64,000 bases of DNA from the NCBI RefSeq assembly GCF_019665785.1, contig NZ_CP081149.1, positions 1,674,001-1,738,000 of the forward strand, in the 5' to 3' direction. Numbering within the stretch: the first letter of the stretch is position 1; each line of letters starts with the position of its first letter. Position numbers and translations under genes: made by a program. Origin of the DNA: Deefgea piscis (lineage in GTDB: Bacteria; Pseudomonadota; Gammaproteobacteria; Burkholderiales; Chitinibacteraceae). Below are positions 54,918 through 64,000 of this stretch, one piece after another. Under the pieces are notes generated by a model. That model worked only from the letters and a program-made list of their open reading frames with translations, was not told where the DNA came from and did no database searches.

Positions 54918-57301
54918 GTGAACCCCATCTGTTGCAAGTGGGCATCGACTTTGGTGCTGAGGCTTTCGACTTCATCCAGTAACGTTGGCAGCGGTGTGGC
55001 GTAGCGTTCGGCTAGTTGGCGCACGCGCCCCGTTAGTGTTTGGCTGACGCGGTCGAGTTCGCTTTGGATGGCGGTTTCAATCGCCACCAGCCATTTATCG
55101 TCGACGACGATATCGCACACGTCGAGCTGGCTAATACGCCGATACTGCGCCATCACGAGCGTGTCGAGGGCTTTTTCAGCGTCTTTGACTTGTTTGCTTG
55201 CTGCGGTTTCTGCATCTGCCAGTTGCGTCCAACGTTTTAGCGCGGCGATTTCTTCTTTGGCTGTCGTATCGTGGGCAATCACTTTGAGGCGGTCTTTGAC
55301 GCTTTTGGCGCTGAGTTTGCCTTTTTCGGTTTTCGCTTCGACCAGCAGGCCATCGTCACCTGCGTGCTCTTCTTCAAATTCTTCCCGCGCTTGCGCGGCA
55401 GCATCGCGGGTGGATTCTAGCTCGGTGATTTGCGCGGCTTCCGCTGCAAAATAGCGTGCAATGATTAAGTCTTTGGGCAGCAAATCGAGATTGGGTTTGC
55501 CATCGCTCAGGGCTTGCCAGCCATCGGCGGCGACCAGATACACATCGTCTTGCATGGATTGCGCCCAATAATCCATCAGGTGCTGATACACATCGTAAGG
55601 CTGTATGAGTGGCGTCTTTTCAAACGCTGCGAGCAATTGCTCGGCTAAAGTGTCGTTGAGCGTTTTTGGGTGGGTGATGCCAGGGGTAATCGCTTTGAGC
55701 TGTTGCGCAGCGCTGCTTTGCCATTGGCGGAAAGTGGCGTGGGCAGCATCGTTAAAGGCAATAAATTCAGGATGACTAAAAATCGTCGGTTTAATATCGG
55801 CAATCGCAACTTTTAAATCGTAATAGCCAGGGTATTGGCTTGTAGCCATTAGCTGATTTTGGATAGAAGGGAATACCTGCCAGTAGGATTTCATCGCATC
55901 CAAATCACGCTGCGGAATACCGCCGCGCAAATGCGCGGCGATGTCTTGCAGGTCTTCAGCCTCAGAGGTGTCGATATAACGCGGTAGATTCAGGTTGTAA
56001 TCGTTGGCGGCGATTTCCGCCAATGGCACGAGGCGAGCGTATTGCTCGGTCTCGGCTAGCTTGGTGAAGGTATCGACGATTTTGTGGATGTCTTGCTCAC
56101 GCAGGCGGTGTTTGTTGCCGTCTTTCACAAAGCCCTTGCTGGCATCGACCATAAAGATGCCTTTCCGCGCGGCGGCGTGCTCTTTATCCAGCACGATGAT
56201 ACAAGCGGGAATGCCGGTGCCGTAAAACAAGTTGGCAGGCAGGCCGATAATGCCTTTGATATAACCACGGCTGACGATCTCTTGGCGAATGCGGCCTTCG
56301 GCACCACCACGGAATAACACACCATGCGGCAAAATCACTGCGGCTTTGCCGGTGGATTTGAGCGAGGCCAGCATGTGCAGCAGAAAGGCGTAATCGCCAT
56401 TTTTCTCGGGTGGCACGCCATATTCAAAACGACCAAACTCGTCTTCCGCAGGGTTAAAACCATTGCTCCACGCTTTGGTCGAAAACGGTGGATTGGCCAC
56501 GATGAAGTCGTGACGCTTGAGCTGGCCGCTTTGTTCCTTAAAGTACGGCGTAGAGAGCGTGTTGTCTTGCCAGATTTCCGCCGTTGGGCAGTCGTGCAAA
56601 ATCATATTCATCTTGGCCAAGGCGCTGGTGGCGTTATCCATTTCTTGCCCATAGAGCGCGAGGTCTAGCCCCTTTGCGCCTTTGGCTTCATCGTGCGCTT
56701 TAAGCAGCAAAGAGCCCGAGCCGCAGGTTGGGTCGTAAATCGTTTGATCGCCGCTAGTGGCTTCCGACAAATTCAATACTTTCGCCATAATGCGCGACAC
56801 TTCGGCGGGAGTATAAAACTGGCCTTTGGATTTGCCCGATTGAATAGAAAATTGGCGCATCAGAAATTCGTAGGCATCGCCTAGAATATCGTCACCCTCG
56901 GCGCGATTACTGGCGAAGTTCAAATTAGGATTGTCGAAAATACTAATCAGATTGGATAGGCGCTCGACCATATCCTTGCCCTTGCCGAGCTTGTCTGGAT
57001 CATTAAAGTCGGCAACGTCGATCACGCCTTTGAGTTCATTGGCCTCTGCCAGAGCGGCGATAATGATATTGATCTTCTCGCCGATTTCTTTATCGCCCTT
57101 GAGCGCGACCATGTCGGCAAAGCTACCGCCAGTGGGGATTTCAATCAGCGAATCCCTTTGCCCCGCGTATTTATCCGAAACGTATTTCACGAACAATAAA
57201 ACGAGAATGTAATCTTTGTACTGGCTGGCATCCATCCCACCACGCAATTCGTCGCACGATTTCCAGAGGGATGAATAAAGTTCAGATTTCTTGATGGCCA
57301 T
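54908..57301 (-). CDS. hsdM: Type I restriction-modification methyltransferase subunit
   Basis: 797 aa. N-terminal HsdM helical domain, then a SAM-binding motif YDPTCGSGSLLL (residues 189-200) and the N6-adenine catalytic NPPF (270-273). From about residue 560 a long charged C-terminal extension (AAQAREEFEEEHAGD, KDAEKALDTLV) is probably coiled coil and makes it longer than classical HsdM. The ATG at 57301 (MAIKKSELYSSLW) fits HsdM N-termini better than the start at 57373. First gene of the defence operon. Confidence 0.94.
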   Translation of the reverse strand: MAIKKSELYSSLWKSCDELRGGMDASQYKDYILVLLFVKYVSDKYAGQRDSLIEIPTGGSFADMVALKGDKEIGEKINIIIAALAEANELKGVIDVADFNDPDKLGKGKDMVERLSNLISIFDNPNLNFASNRAEGDDILGDAYEFLMRQFSIQSGKSKGQFYTPAEVSRIMAKVLNLSEATSGDQTIYDPTCGSGSLLLKAHDEAKGAKGLDLALYGQEMDNATSALAKMNMILHDCPTAEIWQDNTLSTPYFKEQSGQLKRHDFIVANPPFSTKAWSNGFNPAEDEFGRFEYGVPPEKNGDYAFLLHMLASLKSTGKAAVILPHGVLFRGGAEGRIRQEIVSRGYIKGIIGLPANLFYGTGIPACIIVLDKEHAAARKGIFMVDASKGFVKDGNKHRLREQDIHKIVDTFTKLAETEQYARLVPLAEIAANDYNLNLPRYIDTSEAEDLQDIAAHLRGGIPQRDLDAMKSYWQVFPSIQNQLMATSQYPGYYDLKVAIADIKPTIFSHPEFIAFNDAAHATFRQWQSSAAQQLKAITPGITHPKTLNDTLAEQLLAAFEKTPLIQPYDVYQHLMDYWAQSMQDDVYLVAADGWQALSDGKPNLDLLPKDLIIARYFAAEAAQITELESTRDAAAQAREEFEEEHAGDDGLLVEAKTEKGKLSAKSVKDRLKVIAHDTTAKEEIAALKRWTQLADAETAASKQVKDAEKALDTLVMAQYRRISQLDVCDIVVDDKWLVAIETAIQSELDRVSQTLTGRVRQLAERYATPLPTLLDEVESLSTKVDAHLQQMGFTWN

Positions 57302-57743
57302 GTTTTTACTTTTATTAAGGTGTGCTTTTGGCAGGGATAGTGCGAAGGCATAAACGCAGGCGCAACGCCGCATTCAGCCGAAAAAAGATGAGGGCTATGA
57401 TACCCTGCTGACGAGGGACTTTCTATTGAATTAGCCTCACCTTCGTTGATTTCAGTGTATAAGCTTGTAATGCAACTAATCAACGCGCGGCAAGAATATT
57501 TTATTGGATTAAGTTAGTGAACTGATTTTTGTTGGCCGACTGCGGCTTGTCATGTCGTCTAACACGGTCGTTTCAACCAAATATTGATGGTATTTTTTGG
57601 TGTAGGTGGGGAATTAGATACAGTCGTGCATAAATGATTGGGTATGTTTTTGAGTTGATACCGATTTGCTGGCTGTATGGGTGTGTGTATGGGTGTGGCG
57701 TGTTTGTTGCTGGTTGTGCTGCTGGTGCTGTAGCTTTGTTTTA
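57302..57743. other. Upstream region of the defence operon inside the right end
   Basis: No gene seen. It must hold the hsdM promoter (not clearly identifiable by eye) and includes the right arm-type repeats at 57674-57697. Confidence 0.5.
57674..57697. repeat. Two tandem TGTATGGGTGTG repeats, right-end arm sites
   Basis: Exact copies at 57674-57685 and 57686-57697, same orientation as the three left-end copies and about 50 bases inside the right attachment repeat. Confidence 0.75.
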
Positions 57744-57811
57744 GCTAAGTCGTTGATTTGATTGGTGCGCCCGACAGGAATCGAACCTGTGACCCTCAGT
57801 TTCGGAAACTG
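57744..57811. repeat. Right attachment repeat within tRNA-Arg
   Basis: The intact partner of 39465-39532 (67/68 identity). It covers the tRNA 3' half from the anticodon stem outward plus 19 bases past the CCA. Confidence 0.93.
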
Positions 57812-57839
57812 ATACTCTATCCAACTGAGCTACGGGCGC
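57763..57839 (-). tRNA. tRNA-Arg (CCG), integration target
   Basis: A complete cloverleaf on the minus strand: acceptor GCGCCCG/CGGGCGC, anticodon stem TCAGT/ACTGA with loop TTCCGAA (anticodon CCG), T arm TTCGATT, CCA encoded. Its 3' end faces the element, so integration rebuilt a whole gene here and left a partial copy at 39484-39532. Confidence 0.95.
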
Positions 57840-57925
57840 TTTGATTAGGGGAGCGATGATAACGGCTATTTGCGTTCGCGTCTAGTCAGTTGGTGAATAG
57901 TGTTTTGTTGTTGCGATGTTGTCGG

Positions 57926-57931
57926 TATAAT
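57926..57931 (+). promoter_or_regulatory. Candidate -10 element of the cytochrome c gene
   Basis: A perfect TATAAT 60 bases before the ATG; T/G-rich sequence (ttttgttgttg) stands in the -35 zone without a clear match. Confidence 0.4.
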
Positions 57932-57991
57932 TGTCAGCCATAAAGGCGATACAGCCAATTAATTTAACAATTTCAAGAAAGGGATGACAGC

Positions 57992-58738
57992 ATGAGCGGT
58001 TCCAACGCATCTGCGTCTAAAAGCGTTGTCGGAATGATTCTGGCGGCTTTAATTGGCGTACCTCTGTTTGTTTACTTGGTAATCAAGCTGTTTACTTCGG
58101 GTATGTCGATGAATATGGCAAGCTCAACGATGACTAATGAGGCCGTCGTAGCACGCTTACAACCTGTCGGCGTTGTCAAGATTGTCGATAGTACGCCGAT
58201 TGGTTCTCGCTCAGGTAAGGCTGTTTATGAGGCCGTATGTATTTCCTGTCATGGCGCTGGCTTGGCTGGCGCACCTAAATTTGCGGATGCAGCGGCTTGG
58301 TCTACGCGAATCGGCCAAGGTTTTGCGACTTTGGTAAAGCATGCTGTCGTTGGGTTTAACGCGATGCCAGCCAAGGGTGGCGATCCAGCGTTAACGGATG
58401 AAGAAGTGGCGCGTGCCGTGGCCTTTATGGGTAATGCAGCAGGTGCCAAATTTGAAGAACCTAAAATCGCTGCTGGCACTGCGGCAACGATTGATCCAAA
58501 TGTAAAAGGTAAAGAAATTTACGCTAGCGTTTGTATGGCTTGCCATGACACGGGTGTTGCTGGTGCACCTAAATTTGGCGACAAAGCCGCTTGGGCGCCA
58601 CGTTTGAAAGACGGCGTTGATAATGCAATTGCGATTGCAACAAAGGGTTTGAATGCGATGCCACCGAAAGGCGGTTATAGCGGTTCAGATGCTGAATTTA
58701 ATGCCGCTGCTTTGTATTTGATTAATGCTTCGAAATAA
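57992..58738 (+). CDS. Membrane-anchored dihaem cytochrome c (c5-like)
   Basis: 248 aa. One N-terminal membrane helix (GMILAALIGVPLFVYLVIKLF) anchors two cytochrome c domains in the periplasm. Each has CxxCH: CISCH near residue 89 and CMACH near 182, with axial Met in FNAMPAKGG and LNAMPPKGG. The two domains look like an internal duplication. It probably passes electrons to a terminal oxidase. A GAAAGGG ribosome site precedes the ATG. Confidence 0.92.
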   Translation: MSGSNASASKSVVGMILAALIGVPLFVYLVIKLFTSGMSMNMASSTMTNEAVVARLQPVGVVKIVDSTPIGSRSGKAVYEAVCISCHGAGLAGAPKFADAAAWSTRIGQGFATLVKHAVVGFNAMPAKGGDPALTDEEVARAVAFMGNAAGAKFEEPKIAAGTAATIDPNVKGKEIYASVCMACHDTGVAGAPKFGDKAAWAPRLKDGVDNAIAIATKGLNAMPPKGGYSGSDAEFNAAALYLINASK

Positions 58739-58755
58739 TTAATTGAATTTCCCGA

Positions 58756-59856
58756 TCAAGCCACATCTGTTGATGTGGCTTTTTTTATGCTTTGCGCAAA
58801 TGAATCGTTTGCCGTGTGGTAGGCAAGTTCTTGTAGGGCGATGGCATACAGTAGTGGATTGAGGTGCTTGAGTTTATGTGGCATTTGAATCGTGTTAAGG
58901 CCGTTAATTTTGCTGAGCGGGGCGTCGCTTAAAACAAAAATAGCGCAGTGATGGTGGTGAAACTGGCGTAAATCGGCCAAGGTTTTTTCGGCCAAGCTAT
59001 CCCATGGCAGGCAGGCAATCAGGGCGATTTTTTGCTTGGCAAGGTTGGCAATGCCGTGCTTGAGTTCACCGCAAGAGCAGGCCTCGGCAAAGCAATGCGC
59101 GATGGCTTTAAATTTGAGTGCCCCTTCGCTGGCGATCGGTGTGTAGCTCTGCCGTGCGGTAATAAAAATGGCGGTTTGTTGCTGCAAGCATTGAGCCCAT
59201 TGTTTGAGCTGTGGCGCGAGGTTTAAAACTTGTGTGATTGCGTCAGGCAGTGCGGCAAGCTCGGCGTCGATATCGCTGGGTATGGCTTGGTTTTGCGATT
59301 GAGCTAGTGTTTGCGTAACCAAAAATAAACCCAGCAATTGGGCGCAAAATGTTTTGGTCGCAATGCGACCGTGTTGCTGGCCAACATCAAGCATTAGTTG
59401 CAATTGGGTCTGCTGCATGAGTGTGCTGTCGGCATGATGGCCGATGGCGATAGTCAGCGGGTAATCCAGCTGCTGCGCGTATTTGAGTGCGGCTAAGGTG
59501 TCGGCGGCTTCGCCAGATTCGGCAATAATAATCACTAGCGTGTGGGGGCGAGAGAGTAAATGTTGCTGGCAAAACTCGCTGGCTAATTCAACTTGAGCCG
59601 GTAGCCCTGCGAGGCTTTCAATCCAAAAGCGAGCTGCTTGTGCGGCATGAAAACTCGAGCCGCTGGCAATGAGTAACACCGCTTGGATGTCGGCAAAGCG
59701 TTCAGGCTCTTGCAGCCAAGGCGCGAGTGTGTTGGCTTTGGCGTGTTCAATTAGATTGGCGCATAGCGCTGCTTGATCGTTAATCGCTTGCAATAGCCAG
59801 CCGCGCTCAGCGGTGTAGAGAGAGGGCGAACTTAAGTCGGCGCTGGCGATTGGCAT
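58756..59856 (-). CDS. GlmS-like SIS-domain aminosugar enzyme without glutaminase domain
   Basis: 366 aa with two SIS domains that match the C-terminal isomerase half of GlmS: FWIESLAGLPAQVELASEF, AESGEAADTLAALKYAQQL and SEGALKFKAIAHCFAEAC..GELKHG. Lys248 and His267 line up with E. coli GlmS Lys485 and His504, but the residue matching Glu488 is Ala251. It may be a glucosamine-6-phosphate deaminase of the NagB-II kind, which would suit a chitin or GlcNAc user. It is convergent with the cytochrome gene. Confidence 0.82.
   Translation of the reverse strand: MPIASADLSSPSLYTAERGWLLQAINDQAALCANLIEHAKANTLAPWLQEPERFADIQAVLLIASGSSFHAAQAARFWIESLAGLPAQVELASEFCQQHLLSRPHTLVIIIAESGEAADTLAALKYAQQLDYPLTIAIGHHADSTLMQQTQLQLMLDVGQQHGRIATKTFCAQLLGLFLVTQTLAQSQNQAIPSDIDAELAALPDAITQVLNLAPQLKQWAQCLQQQTAIFITARQSYTPIASEGALKFKAIAHCFAEACSCGELKHGIANLAKQKIALIACLPWDSLAEKTLADLRQFHHHHCAIFVLSDAPLSKINGLNTIQMPHKLKHLNPLLYAIALQELAYHTANDSFAQSIKKATSTDVA
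58759..58786 (+). terminator. Rho-independent terminator after the cytochrome c gene
   Basis: AGCCACATC (58759-58767) pairs with GATGTGGCT (58772-58780) then a T tract. It overlaps the last codons of the convergent SIS gene. Confidence 0.92.
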
Positions 59857-59917
59857 GGTTAACTTTGTGGTGTGCTGATGCCTTTATCTTAGTGAACGCA
59901 AACTCAATTGGCCTGTC

Positions 59918-60772
59918 TTATTGGCGATGTAATGCCATGAGTGCTTGGGTGGTGGCGGAGTCTGCGGCAAATTTTCGGGCGAATAAAGCGTTGCTGTGCT
60001 GCAGTTGGCGGATGTTTTCAGGCTTGAGCAAGCAGGGCGACCAAGCACCATCATTCCATTCTAAATAACGTCGCGCATCGCTTGAGAGTTGATTGGCCAG
60101 TGGGCTATTCATCAAAATGGTTTGAAAAAACATCTCGTCAGGAATGAGTGTTTGGCGGAAAAAATCCACCACCTGCGGGTGTTTTGCCACAAACTCGAGC
60201 ACGGCTTGGCAGGCAGTGTGGCTCAGTGTCCACCATTGTGAGCCGGCATAAACTTGCGAAATCGGTGCCGGCAAAGCGCGTTCTATGCCGACTTTGCGGG
60301 TCAAGCGCTGTATTTTTTGCAGTGCTTTATTCAAGTATGTGCCGTTCAGATGTTCAAAGTGCCATGCGCGATAGCGGTAGGCAATGTCAAACTCTGGCGC
60401 AGGCTTGATGTCAATCAAGCCAAGGTAGGGGCTACGTGCTAAGGTTTCTTCGATGTATTGATTGCTATGGATTGGGTAGTCTTGTCCAGAGAGCAATACC
60501 CCCCAGTCAAAGCCGTCTTTGCTGGCAGCAGCCATGAGTTTTAGGCTGGCATCAACCAATGAAAAACCACCCCAGCGGCAGGCTTGGCGCTCAATAAAAT
60601 GAATGTTGTTGTGTGTTGACCATTGGTTTTGTAATGCCGTGAATATGTCATCCGGCGCATTGGCGTCGATGTGAATATAAAACCGTGAATGCGGTGTATT
60701 GAGTTGCTGAATCAGGCGTGAAATTTGTTCGGGATGGGCGTGGGCCAGAATAAAGTAAGCAATAGTGGTCAT
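59918..60772 (-). CDS. Core-2/I-branching type glycosyltransferase (GT14)
   Basis: 284 aa. IAYFILAHAHPEQISRLIQQL, FYIHIDANAP, WGGFSLVDASLKLM, LLSGQDYPI and AGSQWWTLS are hallmarks of the PF02485 beta-1,6-N-acetylglucosaminyltransferase-like family. No membrane segment or signal. In bacteria such proteins are usually linked to surface polysaccharides; no such cluster is seen here. It lies 61 bases upstream of the SIS gene in transcription order. Confidence 0.88.
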   Translation of the reverse strand: MTTIAYFILAHAHPEQISRLIQQLNTPHSRFYIHIDANAPDDIFTALQNQWSTHNNIHFIERQACRWGGFSLVDASLKLMAAASKDGFDWGVLLSGQDYPIHSNQYIEETLARSPYLGLIDIKPAPEFDIAYRYRAWHFEHLNGTYLNKALQKIQRLTRKVGIERALPAPISQVYAGSQWWTLSHTACQAVLEFVAKHPQVVDFFRQTLIPDEMFFQTILMNSPLANQLSSDARRYLEWNDGAWSPCLLKPENIRQLQHSNALFARKFAADSATTQALMALHRQ

Positions 60773-60973
60773 TATTTACGCAAAAACACGGTTTAAAGTG
60801 TCTCTATTCTAACAGTCTTGGCCTATTGAGCGCCGCTGACTGTGGTTTTGCGGCTTTAATGACTGTTTTCAGCGCGATGGCAAGGGTACAATAAGCCCCT
60901 TGCGCGAATGAGGCAGAAGGCTGCGCTCATTGGTGTGTTTTTGTGAAGAACTTTTATTTTGGGCGCAAACTTT

Positions 60974-61219
60974 ATGGCAAAAGCAGCAGCGAAATCGGCG
61001 AATTTACCCGATAACTTTGAACAAGGCTTGGCCGAGTTAGAGGCTCTGATTGCCCAAATGGAAGCCGGTGGACAAGCACTCGATGCGAGTTTGTTGGCAT
61101 TTAGCCGTGGCACTGAATTATTGCGTTTTTGCGAAAGCAAATTAAGCGCGGCAGAGCAGCAAGTTCGCCTCTTAGAAGGTGGTGAGCTTAAACCAATGCC
61201 AAAGATGGGGACAGAATAA
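60974..61219 (+). CDS. xseB: Exodeoxyribonuclease VII small subunit
   Basis: 81 aa. NFEQGLAELEALIAQMEAGG and FSRGTELLRFCESKLSAAEQQV are the family signature. It assembles with XseA to degrade single-stranded DNA. The ATG at 60974 is chosen; an in-frame TTG lies 15 bases upstream. The stop overlaps the ispA start (TAATG), the common xseB-ispA-dxs order. Confidence 0.94.
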   Translation: MAKAAAKSANLPDNFEQGLAELEALIAQMEAGGQALDASLLAFSRGTELLRFCESKLSAAEQQVRLLEGGELKPMPKMGTE

Positions 61220-62124
61220 TGAGCAAAACGGTAGCGACTGATTTTAAACTCTGGATGGAAGACGTTCAGGCGCAAATGGAGCGCGCGCTATCGCAAGTAT
61301 TGCCATCGAGCAATCATTTGCCCGAGCGCTTGCACGACGCGATGCGCTACAGCGTGCTCGACGGTGGCAAGCGAGTGCGGCCATTATTAGTGTTTGCTGC
61401 GGGTTCGTTGGTTGATGCGCCTGCCGAACGTTTGCAATACGCGGGCTGTGCCTTGGAATTTATTCATGCTTATTCCTTAGTACATGACGATATGCCCGCT
61501 ATGGATAACGACGTGTTGCGCCGAGGTAAGCCAACGGTGCACGTGGCTTACGGTGAGGCTACTGCGCTATTGGCGGGTGATGCTTTACAAGCTGCTGCAT
61601 TTGAAGTGTTGGCTAATCATCGCTTGGCCGACAATCCGGCGGATCAATTGCAAATGATTCGGTTGTTGGCGACGGCATCGGGCAGTTTGGGTATGTGTGG
61701 CGGGCAAGGTATCGATTTATATAGTGTTGGGCAGACGTTGACTTTGCCGCAGCTGGAAATGATGCATATTTTGAAAACCGGTGCCTTGATTCGCGCCTCG
61801 GTTTTATTGGGCTCTTACTGCGGTACGCCATTGACCAGCGAGCAGCGCGAAGCGCTCGATCATTACGCCAAATGCATCGGTTTGGCATTTCAAGTGGTTG
61901 ACGATATTTTGGATTGTGAAGCGGATTCGGCCACCTTGGGTAAAACCGCAGGGAAAGACGCGGCGAATAATAAGCCCACCTATGTGGCTTTGCTGGGACT
62001 AAAAGGCGCAAAAGAAAAAGCCAGTGAGCTCAAAGCTTCGGCGTTGGCCGCATTAGCTCCCTTTGGGGAAAGAGCCAATATATTAAGTGCCCTTGCTGGG
62101 TATATTGTTGATAGAAAATACTAA
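61219..62124 (+). CDS. ispA: Farnesyl diphosphate synthase
   Basis: 301 aa prenyltransferase that adds isopentenyl diphosphate to make FPP. The first Asp-rich motif is [10 protein letters not shown] (about residues 89-98), the second is [11 protein letters not shown], and [11 protein letters not shown] is the substrate-binding region. Translation is coupled to xseB. Confidence 0.95.
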   Translation: MSKTVATDFKLWMEDVQAQMERALSQVLPSSNHLPERLHDAMRYSVLDGGKRVRPLLVFAAGSLVDAPAERLQYAGCALEFIHAYSLVHDDMPAMDNDVLRRGKPTVHVAYGEATALLAGDALQAAAFEVLANHRLADNPADQLQMIRLLATASGSLGMCGGQGIDLYSVGQTLTLPQLEMMHILKTGALIRASVLLGSYCGTPLTSEQREALDHYAKCIGLAFQVVDDILDCEADSATLGKTAGKDAANNKPTYVALLGLKGAKEKASELKASALAALAPFGERANILSALAGYIVDRKY

Positions 62125-62164
62125 CAGGGCTTGTAGGGGGATACCCCTGCAAAGCAAGGTACAC

Positions 62165-64000
62165 ATGAATTATCCTTTGCTTGATACCATAGAAATACCC
62201 GCAGACTTACGCCAACTTGATCGCAAAGAGTTGCCTGCGCTCGCTCAGCAATTGCGCAGCTATTTACTCGATTCGGTTAGCCATACCGGTGGGCATTTTG
62301 CATCCAATTTAGGCGCGGTGGAGTTAACTGTTGCGCTGCATTATGTGTTTGATACGCCGCATGATCGTTTGGTGTGGGATGTTGGCCACCAAAGCTATCC
62401 GCATAAAATCCTGACTGGACGTAAAAACCGCATGCTCACCATGCGGCAAAAAGGCGGCTTGGCTGGGTTTCCTAAGCGCGAAGAAAGCGAATACGACACA
62501 TTTGGGGTTGGGCATTCTTCAACCTCGATTGGTGCTGCGCTGGGCATGGCCGAAGCGGCATTGATTAAAGGCGAAAAACGCAAAGCGATTGCAGTCATTG
62601 GTGATGGTTCGATGACCGCAGGGCAGGCGATTGAAGCCTTGTTTAATGCGGGCCATCGCGACGACGTCGATTTATTGGTGATTTTAAATGACAACGAAAT
62701 GTCGATTTCACCGAATGTTGGCGCGTTTAATAATTATTTAGCCAAATTGCTATCGGGTAAGTTTTATAACGGCATTCGTAATGCGTCTGGCAAAGTGCTC
62801 GATGCGGTGCCGCCGCTGAAAGAATTTGCCAAAAAAGGCGAAGAAAGCGTCAAAGGCTTTTTAACGCCCGGTACTTTGTTTGAGGAAATCGGCTTTAACT
62901 ATATCGGCCCGATTGATGGCCATGATATGGAAACGCTGGTCGCTACCTTGTCCAATATTAAGCAGTTAAAAGGGCCACAGTTTTTGCACGTGGTGACCAA
63001 AAAAGGCAATGGCTACAAATTGGCCGTGGCCGATCCGGTGAAATATCACGCTGTGGCGCCGTTTAATCAGCAAGATGGCGTCTGTAGTAGCAAGGTGAGT
63101 AAACCCACATTTACTCAAGTGTTTGGTGATTGGCTGTGCGATATGGCCGCGCAAGACGAGCAATTGGTTGGGATTACACCGGCGATGCGTGAAGGCTCGG
63201 GCATGGTTCGATTTCATGCCCAATATCCAACGCGCTATTTTGACGTGGGGATTGCTGAGCAACACGCCGTTACTTTTGCCGCTGGCTTAGCCTGTGAGGG
63301 CTTAAAGCCGGTGGTGGCGATTTATTCGACCTTTTTACAGCGCGCTTATGATCAATTGATTCATGATGTGGCCTTGCAAAATCTAGATGTTACTTTTGCG
63401 ATTGATCGCGCGGGTTTGGTTGGGGCCGATGGCCCAACGCATGCCGGTAGTTTTGATTTGTCGTTTATGCGCTGCATTCCAAATCTGGCGATTTTAGCGC
63501 CCGGTGACGAAAACGAATGCCGGCAAATGCTCTATACCGCGTATCAATACGCTGGCCCCGCAGCTGTGCGCTATCCGCGCGGCAGTGGTTTGGGGGCGGC
63601 AGTCGCCGCTGAAATGAGCTTGTTGCCTTGGGGTAAAGGCGAAATTCGCCGCGCAGCGCATGAATCAAGCGTGGCAACGGGCCGTCGCGTGGCGATTCTA
63701 GCGTTTGGTGCGGTACTAGAGCCTGCGCTTGTTGCAGGTGAAATACTCGGTGCAACCGTAGCCAATATGCGTTTTATTAAACCGCTGGATACGGAGCTGG
63801 TCTTGGCGCTGGCCGCTTCGCACGATTTGCTGGTGACGGTTGAAGATAATGCCATCATGGGCGGCGCAGGTAGTGCGGTCTTAGAGTGTTTGGCCGCGCA
63901 AGGTGTTTCACGTGCCGTATTGCAATTGGGTTTGCCCGATAGTTATGTCGAGCATGGCGAGCAAAAGCAAATCTTGGCGGACTGTGGTTTGGATGGCGCG
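62165..64000 (+). CDS. dxs: 1-deoxy-D-xylulose-5-phosphate synthase (3' end cut by window)
   Basis: The frame from ATG 62165 ([21 protein letters not shown]) stays open to the last base, 612 codons, a few short of full length. It makes DXP from pyruvate and glyceraldehyde 3-phosphate, the first step of the MEP pathway that feeds ispA. Motifs: [16 protein letters not shown], the thiamine diphosphate site [11 protein letters not shown], and [16 protein letters not shown] in the second domain. Only a short piece of the C-terminus is missing. Confidence 0.95.
   Translation, partial: MNYPLLDTIEIPADLRQLDRKELPALAQQLRSYLLDSVSHTGGHFASNLGAVELTVALHYVFDTPHDRLVWDVGHQSYPHKILTGRKNRMLTMRQKGGLAGFPKREESEYDTFGVGHSSTSIGAALGMAEAALIKGEKRKAIAVIGDGSMTAGQAIEALFNAGHRDDVDLLVILNDNEMSISPNVGAFNNYLAKLLSGKFYNGIRNASGKVLDAVPPLKEFAKKGEESVKGFLTPGTLFEEIGFNYIGPIDGHDMETLVATLSNIKQLKGPQFLHVVTKKGNGYKLAVADPVKYHAVAPFNQQDGVCSSKVSKPTFTQVFGDWLCDMAAQDEQLVGITPAMREGSGMVRFHAQYPTRYFDVGIAEQHAVTFAAGLACEGLKPVVAIYSTFLQRAYDQLIHDVALQNLDVTFAIDRAGLVGADGPTHAGSFDLSFMRCIPNLAILAPGDENECRQMLYTAYQYAGPAAVRYPRGSGLGAAVAAEMSLLPWGKGEIRRAAHESSVATGRRVAILAFGAVLEPALVAGEILGATVANMRFIKPLDTELVLALAASHDLLVTVEDNAIMGGAGSAVLECLAAQGVSRAVLQLGLPDSYVEHGEQKQILADCGLDGA

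Larger units (their letters stand above)
39465..57811. mobile_element. 18.3-kb P4-like integrative element carrying a defence operon
   Basis: Bounded by a 68-bp direct repeat (39465-39532 and 57744-57811) covering the 3' part of tRNA-Arg and 19 bases beyond it. Contents from left: arm-type repeats, integrase, structured intergenic RNA, AlpA, KilA-N protein, primase, DUF927 helicase, iteron cluster, then a minus-strand type I restriction operon with extra nucleases. There are no capsid, tail, conjugation or lysis genes, so it is a satellite-like or mobilisable element rather than a prophage. The integrase sits at the end away from the intact tRNA. Confidence 0.9.

Overview
The window looks like the chromosome of a betaproteobacterium, most likely of the order Neisseriales and possibly a chitinolytic genus of the Chitinibacteraceae. 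This is inferred from gene order (nuoLMN followed by a DUF2818 gene; thrS-infC-rpmI-rplT-pheST-ihfA-merR; xseB-ispA-dxs) and from protein character. No database search was possible.

Layout. (1) 1-5385: the 3' end of the complex I operon (nuoL, nuoM, nuoN, DUF2818). (2) 5449-13224: tRNA-Val, then the translation block thrS, infC (with a rare AUA start), rpmI, rplT, pheS, pheT, ihfA, a MerR regulator and tRNA-Pro. (3) 13300-15763: an AT-rich orphan gene, a poor stretch, and a GDSL-type lipoprotein esterase. (4) 16230-31405, minus strand: a 16-gene, tightly overlapping aryl-polyene-type pigment operon. It holds a chain-length factor, two ketosynthases, a ketoreductase, a dehydratase, two acyl carrier proteins, a ligase fused to a second dehydratase, an aromatic amino acid ammonia-lyase for the aryl starter, a thioesterase, two acyltransferases, a glycosyltransferase, and a LolA/MMPL/DUF3261 export set. 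(5) 31616-32786: a class D beta-lactamase-like protein and an FmdB-type zinc ribbon protein. (6) 32947-38172: a pyruvate-sensing cassette, btsS-btsR-btsT-ybdD, with phased BtsR-type direct repeats and a heptanucleotide tandem repeat upstream of btsT. (7) 38287-39081: two tandem CrcB/Fluc fluoride channel genes.

(8) 39465-57811: an 18.3-kb integrated element in a tRNA-Arg(CCG) gene. A 68-bp direct repeat (one mismatch) bounds it. Inside each end are tandem 12-bp integrase arm-type repeats. The left part carries int, alpA, a KilA-N gene, a P4-like primase and a DUF927 helicase, followed by an iteron-rich candidate origin. The right part is a minus-strand defence operon: hsdM, hsdS, an HNH nuclease with a possible reader domain, a NucS/Mrr-like nuclease, an AT-rich unknown protein with a D...ExK signature, hsdR and a DUF45 zinc metallopeptidase. 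This element is the best candidate for an undescribed system: type I restriction plus three extra predicted nucleases in a P4-like mobile vehicle.

(9) 57763-64000: the intact tRNA-Arg, a membrane-anchored dihaem cytochrome c, a GlmS-like SIS protein lacking one expected catalytic glutamate, a GT14-type glycosyltransferase, and the isoprenoid start xseB-ispA-dxs (dxs runs off the window).
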